Of a stretch of 64,000 nucleotides of DNA, positions 48,003 through 57,000 are shown piece by piece. Where the stretch lies: NCBI RefSeq assembly GCF_921293095.1, contig NC_060252.1, positions 37,820,881 to 37,884,880 on the forward strand. Reading direction: 5' to 3'. The translations under genes were made by a program, and so were the position numbers. The DNA comes from Ischnura elegans (Eukaryota > Arthropoda > Insecta > Odonata > Coenagrionidae). The notes under the pieces are model-generated. The model had not been told where the DNA came from, did not search any database, and was given only the letters and a program-made list of their open reading frames with translations. How positions within the stretch are numbered: the first letter of the stretch is position 1; each line of letters starts with the position of its first letter.

Positions 48003-48031
48003 ATGGTTTTGGTGGAAAAAACAGATAAAGG
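48003..48031 (+). CDS. TCP11: TCP11-like exon 1 (29 coding bases)
   Basis: ATG at 48003 in context ACAAAATGG is the first ATG after the candidate initiator. Nine codons (M-V-L-V-E-K-T-D-K) plus two bases run into the donor AAAGG|GTAAGC after 48031, phase 2. Joined to the acceptor at 50404 it continues in frame G-A-P-H-G into the downstream ATG at 50417. If this exon were wrong, translation would start at 50417. Confidence 0.75.
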
Positions 48032-51000
48032 GTAAGCAATTTATTACTTTCTCTGCATACTCAGAGCAATTTAAATTCCATTGCCGTTTGGTGCCGCCTT
48101 AATTGTCTCTACAAAAATAATATACGCCTGAATTCTTGACCTAATAAATTCACTCTACACAGGTGTGAAATGTAAACAACACCATGTTCGGCTACCCCAT
48201 CGAAATTGATCCCGTAAGATCTTGACAGCCAGTTCTCATAATTTGCAAGTTTCATAATCCCCATAATGAAATTCCCGCAAGCATTTCGAAATGACGAAAA
48301 CAGCCGGATCCAAGTGAAATGGTTTTGAAAGGAAGACGTGAAATCTCTAAAGGCTTCAGTGAAACTCTGTCACTCCGGTAGGAGTATATATTTTTTTACC
48401 ATTTACATTAGAATGCATTCTTAAATTGTTGCCACTCAATGTGGTTATTTTCCTGTTAGCAGTGTTAGAAAATATATTGTCCCTTCAATTTTTCATCTCA
48501 AAGACTATTGCATTAGTTTCGATAATCAGGGTCAACCATTTCCTTCTTATCCAATTGCCGGCTCCTCGTTATAATAAATTATTAAAAATACAAAGAAAAC
48601 CATGGAATCAATCCACAACAGACAACTTTGTGATTATTTTATGCCATGAAGGGTAAATTTAAGCGATAAGCGAACCCAATGAGTCATTAAATTCATTCCT
48701 GCTCATGGTGAGAAGTGAGCCTGAAGTCATTGAGATCCATTTGTAAGATTGTGCCCAAAGTTTTACGAAAGAATGGGTAAGTAGGAGTTAAATTAATCTA
48801 AAATAACACTGTAATTTTACTTTTCCCTACCCTAGTAGATTTAATTAACGTCCGAGTCTACAACATTAAAAGGTTTCGATGCGGAAGTATGAACAAGTTC
48901 ATGTTTCGATGGGTAATGGTAGAAGAAAATCGCATTATACTTCTCGTAAAGCATCTCGCAATGTATTTATACGTTTGAATTTGGGAACGACGGAGCAAAT
49001 ACTTGAAAAAGTTATTAATAAGGATTTAGAATGAAAACGGAAAACGGATTTTTTGGGATCAGGAAAGAAAAGGTTGAGGCAAATAAATGCTAGAAATTGT
49101 CCGTGATACTTTAAAAATCAAGTCTGGTTGTTCAACTAACATTAGATGTCGGAAAACAACATTCTTTCGGGTTTCATCCGCATGCATTTTTTTATCCTTC
49201 AGCCTTCTACAATCTTCTCGCCAAACATTCTAGCAGTGTCCTCCGTTACCCCGTTAGCTGAGGTTGTCGAAGGACAAGAGCTGATGCACTGCCGTGGATG
49301 TAAGGACTAACGCGAGTGATACTCGAAAAAGTATTTGCCTCAATACAGTGGCGGATACAGAAGGGGGGCGCAGGGGGCGCGCGTATTTCCAAACATTGCC
49401 GAAACACAATTTTAACTTTTTTATATCATAAGATGGTATTGTCTTGTATGTTTACATAATCACTAAAAATTTACATAATTAAAACCTTCTAAAAGTATAA
49501 TGCGATTTTCTTCTACCATTACCCATCGAAACATCAACTTGTTCATAATTAAAAATTCATAATTAAAACTTTGCATGTGACTTGATTATTTTTCATTACG
49601 ATAAAAGTAAAAGTAACTCAAGGTATCTTTTGCGCCACCCTTGAGTTTTTTCTGTATCCGCTACTGCCTCAATAATTCTGGGAATGAGAGTTCTCTTAGA
49701 AACATATGAAGATAACCTGGGCGGAGATGTTGTTTTCAATGCTGAAATGCAATTCAAAGAATTTTTTTCGGGAGAGATGGAAACGGTTTCTTGGAGGGAG
49801 AATGCATTTCGGAGGAGAATAAAAGGGGTACACGAAATATATTAACATCCAATATATTTCGAGGGGGGTTTGAAACCCTAGAATCCCACGCTTTCGCTAC
49901 GGACTTGTTTGTTTTGATAGAAGAGGTGATAATTTATAAGGTTACTAAAAGAGGGCTTCCTTAAACTACACCTTTTCTTTTCGAAAAATGTTTCCATCTC
50001 TGATTATTGAACTATAGACTAGACTATTTTCCGGTTACATCAATATTTTCTCACCATAATACTTGGCATTTGGATTCTCTTGCCAGACTTGATAATGCCT
50101 ATTCGGATGATAATGTCTAAAGACGTGCCCGCAAGTACGTGCCCGTTTTACACGGGGCACGTACTTGCGCTATCTGACGAGTGTACGAAGGCTCAGTCAA
50201 AATTGCGTCGTGTAAAGCGATGAATTGCTAGAACACACGCCAGAATGCGTGGACGTGAGATGGCAAAATAGCCCCTGTTCTAATTTCGTTAATGCATTCG
50301 CTCAGTTCCGCCTAATCTTAGAAATTAATGCAGTTCTAACCTGCGCAATTCCGTGCCCCGTGTAAAACGGCCTTAACAGTTGGGAATGTCCCTTTTTTTC
50401 CAGGGCTCCGCACGGGATGGACCGCAGGAAGGAGGTGACCCCGAAGGAAGAGGGTGCGGTGGGGGGTAAGGAGGAGGAGGCGGCAGAGGAGGCCGCGTCC
50501 CGGGAGCTGCTGGGCGGGGAGGGCGGTCGCCCGGAGGCCAGCCTGCCGGTGGACGTCGGCGGCGCCAAGGAGGGCGCGAGGCTGCGCTACGAGAGCGAAG
50601 GGTCCTCCTCGGGCAGTGACGAGGACAAGGGGAAGAGGTGAGGCAACACAACCCCATTCCCACCGCCACAAAGGGCACGAAACTAAAGCGTGTGTAATCA
50701 TACTTCTTATCGCTTTGGAATAGGGTGGCCAACTATTTTGAGAAGAAAATAAGGGAGACTTCTATTTTTTTGGCTAAAAAGAAAACATCTAGGAAATATG
50801 GCAAATTAAAAAAAATAAGGAAACCAATATGCTGCATTTATTTAACTAATTTAAAAGAACTTCATTTTATGCTTTAAAAAGACTTAAATATATACGATGG
50901 AGAAAAATTATGCCAAGAAATTTTAACACCGGATAGCTTATACAGGTAGCAGTGGCGCAGCGAGGGGAGATTTTGGGGGGATGAACGCCCCCCAGGACTC

Positions 51001-54000
51001 AAAGATATTTTAAAATTTAATCCATTTTACTTGATTGAATTACTATTACTTATAGAAGAGAAAAGAGAAGCTGGGAGGTTGTGAAAAAATAGAATCAAAT
51101 ATGGGTGATTGTTGGAAATATGTAGGTACGTTTTAGTTGGTCACCCTTCTTTTTGAGTATTTACTTGCTTTTCCGTGTATGGCTGTCTTACTAGCTCAAT
51201 TTTTTCCTCTATTAGTTTTTGGCAGGGTTAATTGTTACAAGATTCCTGAATTCAAAATCCTTGAATTTTCCCTGACAAAAATATGCATTTCCCCTGACTT
51301 TTTCACGCTTTTCTTTGGTCATTACATTAAAGTGTGAAGAGCATGAGTCAATAAAGTACTTAATTATCTTCAAAAAATATTATAATTCTTTAATTCTTTT
51401 GCTTGAAATCTGCCAAACATGTGGGTGTTTCTAAGTTTTTTCAAATTAATTTCTCTTAGCTATGCTATGTTATCAGGAAAGAATGAATAACTATCGGCTT
51501 GCATTCTTTCCTGCTTAGTGCCGCACTAATACAAATATTTGATAAAATTAAGTGATTCTTAAAACATTGTTTAACACACACAACGTTATTGCCTCCTCCA
51601 CAATGAATGTGTAATCAAGCTTCTTATTACTTTGAACATTCTCTTCCATCTTCATCATGTTACTCTCTGCTCAGAACAATGCTTTCCTCACTTAGCTCCT
51701 GACTGAGGACTAATTAAAGTTGATTCAGAATCTTTGCTTTTCTTTGGCTGTTTTGTATTGGCTGGGATATAGTAAGTATAGAAGTGGTTTTCAAGTCCTA
51801 TTGATCATGTCCATAGCTGTTTAATATTCCCAGGTCAATTCTCTGCATGATTTTTTTGTGGTTGAAGTTGAGTTCATTAGGTAATGTAATATTACCTGGG
51901 TAAATGCAGTAAATATTTTTGTATTGATAATCACTTTTTAGCGTAAACAAATGAACTGGTGCTTAAGTGTTATTGATATGAATCTATAAATTTTGTCCTC
52001 CTATTTCTATTCTTTCGTAGCTTTATGCTTTGCTTGATGGTTTCTGATTTGCTAATTGCACTTCATTTGCTTTGTTGCAAATCATCACTTTGGCTTACAC
52101 AGACAACGCACAGGGGGCTCGGGCTCCCCACCAAGACCTCAGCGAGGCTTTGTTCTCCCTAGTGTGGTGGCCGCATCGCCGCCAAAGTTTGTTTCCTTGG
52201 AAGAAATAATGCAAGCCGCCAATGGTGTCACCAACATGGCCCTTGCTCATGAAATTGCTGTGAATAAAAACTTCCGGCTGGAGAAGCTTGAGCCACCAGA
52301 GAACAGGTAATTATCTTAACAAGGTAACTTTGTGTGCATGTTAACTTATTCATAGAAAAGTAAGCACTAAATTGGTAAGTGTTCAGAAAAATTAAAAGGG
52401 TGGGCAAACTCGGGACTAACGTACACCATATTTCAACTTATCAGATTATGAAATAAGATTTCTTCATAAACCTTAACATTTCTCAAAATATTTGATTTAC
52501 ATAGAATCATTGGATATATTGGATCTTTAGGTTTGGGGTCTAAGCCATCATGTTTCCTGTAAGTAACATATAATCAGGAATAGTAAGTATGTAACACCTA
52601 ACCTTATTATTTTAGATGGTCCATGATGTCCATCTTGTATCCATTTGTCTTCTTTCATAATGTTATCTTGGTGCTGGTAACAGTTTCATTTGTGTTGGAG
52701 TTATTTATGCTGAGGCTGCCTTTAATGGGTGGTTGAAGATATCACCTTTTTGAAATATGTAATATTTGCTGGGCTAGGAAAATATTTTAAGTGCTCTTTT
52801 CTTTAAGTTAAGGAAATAATATTTATTCTTCCTTAAAATTTGCATGTAGATGTGAAAAAAAATACAGTTGAGTCTTAGAAATTTAGAAATCTGTCCATCA
52901 TCACTTGACTCCACGACTGTGATTAAATATAGCGTATGGTTGGTTTAAAGAGAGAGATAATATGTATTAGTAAAAGAATGAAAACTACAAATATTATTTT
53001 ATAACCAGTGTAGGATACTAGTCCATTAATTTAACTGTACATATATAGTATTTGCTATGAGAGCAACAATTAGTCTTTGGGAATCAAGAGATGTATTACG
53101 AGACATTATGACATTTTAATGCCTCATTGTACATTGAAGTGGATGCAAGTGAAGAGGGCAATTAAACATTTATGAGTTCCTTTCTTAGTCTGAGAAAGTA
53201 TGATTCAAATTGAAGTAAAATTTTGGGCTAAAGTTCTAATGGTATAATCAGTAAAACTCTCAGGAACTTATTAAATATGTACTATGGATGTTAATAATGC
53301 TACTCACAAGGATGCTTAGTTCATGTAGAAAATGAAGAAGATATGCTATATTTAATATTTCTTACTGCCTTAATGTCTTGAGCATAAAACCACCCTTTAC
53401 GTATGAAATAATTCTCATAAAAATGAATTTACCGAAGCATGAAGATAAAGTACTACTTAAGCAAGTAAAAATGTTCATCATGTGTCTCTTGATCTCAAAA
53501 AAGCACTCAGCTAGGAGGTTACCAAAAATCTTAAAGAATTATTTTGGTTTTAATAATTACCTATATTCTTTCATTATATTATAATATAATTCTTTTACCT
53601 GAATTGATATTTCTAGCGAACGATCTATAAACCTCTATAAACCTCATGAGCAATCATTGAACATAGTAAATGATATGGCAAAACCTAGCTTTGGCTCATG
53701 ATTATTTACATTTAAAGTATTTGTAATACATGGATTACCTAAAACATGAAATTTACTTTTTAATAGCTTGCAGAAACAAATAAAAGACACTATGCGTCGG
53801 GCTTTTTGGGACGTTCTCGCTGAGCAACTGGCCGAAGAGCCTCCAAACTATACTCAGGCAATGGTTCTCCTGGAAGATATTAAAAATGTAAGTAGTAGGT
53901 GGCAATTGAACATTATTCAAAGGACTTGAATGGCAATTGGAGGTAGGCTGAAGTATTGTGTTACTCTGAATTGCTGCATGCTGTTAGGGCAGGAAATAGT

Positions 54001-57000
54001 TTTCCTAAAAATGATGCATTTTACACTCAAAAGTCTTAATTTTCAATCTACATATATCCCTATTATCATTGTTTGAGTATTTGGAAATGTTATCAGCAAA
54101 AGAGAGGGTTGATACATTTTCGGGAAGTTGGAATGATCCAAGTTTAATTTTTATAGTTTTGAGAATTGATAAATAGGTTCCGGTCAGCCTGATATAAAAA
54201 TCATAGATTTACATATCTACATTTTGTTGCTAACCATCAATTAGAAACTTGATTACAATTGCTTAGGTTTAAATTCCCACTTGTTATATTTTGCTAACCT
54301 TTTAGTTCTAAGACCATTCCTCTCGGACTCATGTTCATCAAGACCTCAAGTAGCAGTAGGTAGCATCATAGAGTAAGTATATTTACTAAGTTAAAAGCAT
54401 CTAGAGACATGTCTGGGTCCAGAATATTATTCTGTTTGTATTTTTCCTCAGTAAAGGTCTGGATGAAGTGGATTCTTTGCTTATTGAATGACTTTGTCGA
54501 TTAGTTTATTAAATTTTTAGCTGGCATTCTTTTGACTGAAAACCATGATTAATAATCGAATCACATTAACTTCAAAAATAACTTATTTTAGTCATATTCA
54601 ACTGATGACCGTAACCCTTATGTTCAAAAAGTTCATTGACTGTAACTTAGGAGATATATACCTAGGGCTTTAATGGTGTTAGAGAAAATATATTCCTCAT
54701 AGTTGTCACACCTCCATTCGCTTGACTGTTCTTGAACAAGTACCGGAAAAATACTCTCCATGAGAAGGGAAAAGGAGAATAGAGGGAGTTTGGGAAAGTT
54801 CTTTATAGCTCTTGAAAACTGGAAATAAGAGGAAGAAAGTTGATAAAGGCAGAAAAGGGAGCATAAGCAGTAGTAAATTATGATTGTTATGAGAAATTAC
54901 AGTAAAACCTCTATGTAGTGAACCTCTTTACATCATAAACCTCCATACTTCATACCACCCCAACGGTCACGACAGATTCACATGTAAATTTATAGGCAAA
55001 CCTCTATATAGTGAACCTCTTTATATCGTAAAACCTCCACTTATCATACCAAGGAGACACCCCTGAGAGAGCCTAACTACCTCCGCAAATCGTACCGAGA
55101 CAACAAGAGACCATTAATGCAGCTGCGATTACGTACATGGAATGATATTTTCAGCAATAAATGCTTCACTCTTTTTTTTTCCTTATATACCTTTAACATG
55201 CTGTAATTTTCACGTTAATCATTAGTTGTGGCCATTTTGTTCAATATGAGAGCATACCTAACAGTAAATAAGAAAAAAGGTATCCAACTATCCTAATTAT
55301 TTTAAGAGACTGTTGAATTGAGAGAGATCACATAGTTTTCTCTCGAATCATGTTAGAAATCATGCGATAGCGCTCGCTTTCGGCAATTGTTAAATAATAA
55401 ATATATGTTCAATAATGCATGCACGTTTGTTTAAACACATAAATATGATGGTTTAAAAGACATTAGTGCCTTTTATTTCCGAAGGATATGAAAAATTGTG
55501 CCTATCAATAAAACCTCTCTATAGTGAACCTCCATACATCAAATTGCTCACATTTTGGTCCCCTCCATTATGATGTAAAGAGGTTTTACTGTACATGTAC
55601 AACACATGGAATCATAAAACTTATACTTTCCAGGATAAATCTTAGAGTCTACCGTACTGCCCCAATTTTCACCTATGTTCACACATTTAAAAGTGCTTTT
55701 TCTGATAATTGAAGATGGGAGGGAAATGAATGTCTACATATTTTCTTGCAGATGATGCTTTCTCTCCTCCTTCCTCATCATACCAAGATTAAGGACGAAG
55801 TGTCAGAAGTTCTGGACATAGACCTGGTTAGACAACAAGCAGAAGCTGAAGTTCTTGATTTCAAAGTAGGTGTTCAATTTTCATTCAGTCATTTTTTATG
55901 TTTTAATATTTTAAAGCTGCTGTTTACTAATATACCTGAAAATTATATATTTTAGCATTATGCACAGTACATAATATCATTCATGTCTAAGCTGTGTGCC
56001 CCTGTTCGGGATGAAAAGATCCGTGAGCTGACTCAAACGACGGAGATAATTCCTCTTTTCAGAGGAATTCTTGAGGTAAATTTATCTTGCATTATCCTGA
56101 ATTAGTAAATGCTATTGAAAAATCATTTTTTATGAGTAGCTTCAGAGTTAATATTTTCAAAGGTACTATCTCCAAGAAAAGTCTCTTCTGCCCTTTACAA
56201 ATCTCATGGAAAGTCATTCATATTGATGACAATGGTTTGCCACTTAACACGGCAAGGCTTTCTCTAAATAAATTTTGTGTCAGTATCTATTTAAATTAAT
56301 TTTAATTTTATTATTTTGAATTTCTTTTAACTTGTTTCCAATGGGAATTTTATCTAATACAGACTTTGGATTTGATGAAATTGGACATGGCAAATTTTGC
56401 AATTGAGCAAATAAGGCCACATATAATGGCTCAGAGTGTGGACTATGAAAAGAAGAAATTTGCTGAATTTTTGGAAACACAGGAAGGTCAGTTCAGTCAC
56501 TGTTACATTTGTTTTACAATGGAAACCACTCCCAAGGCATATTTGAACAAAATGAATTTGAATTTTTCAGATGGTTTGGAGTACACAAAGAGTTGGCTTG
56601 GTCGACATTTAAGGGCTATTGAAGAGAAGGGTGAGAAGAGTTCGAACATTCGGGCTGTCATCAATCAGGTCCTCACAAAAGCTTATCTTGAGTTACTGGA
56701 GTGGAATGAAGAGGAGTTTTATCCAGAGGTGAATAATTAATCGGCTCCATAGCTGTTCTTGCTGTTTCATGATCATAGGTACCTTCCAGCAACTGGCATG
56801 GTTTATTTAAAAAAATTCTTTAGGATAATTACATTATAATTTATTTTTATACCTTTGGGTAGAATTGTGCCATTTGATACATTTTTATCCAGTAAAGTAA
56901 TTATTGGTGGGTATAAGTGAAAGGGAAATTATTCCCAGTGAGAAATGGGTGGTGGAATCCACGTGGAACCCACGTGGAGAATTAACGTGGATACCACGTG

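Noticed and set aside
50302..50732. Long minus-strand and alternate-frame ORFs over TCP11 exon 2
   Set aside because: They are shadows of the GC-rich exon; the correct frame is fixed by splice phase and the downstream TCP11 domain.
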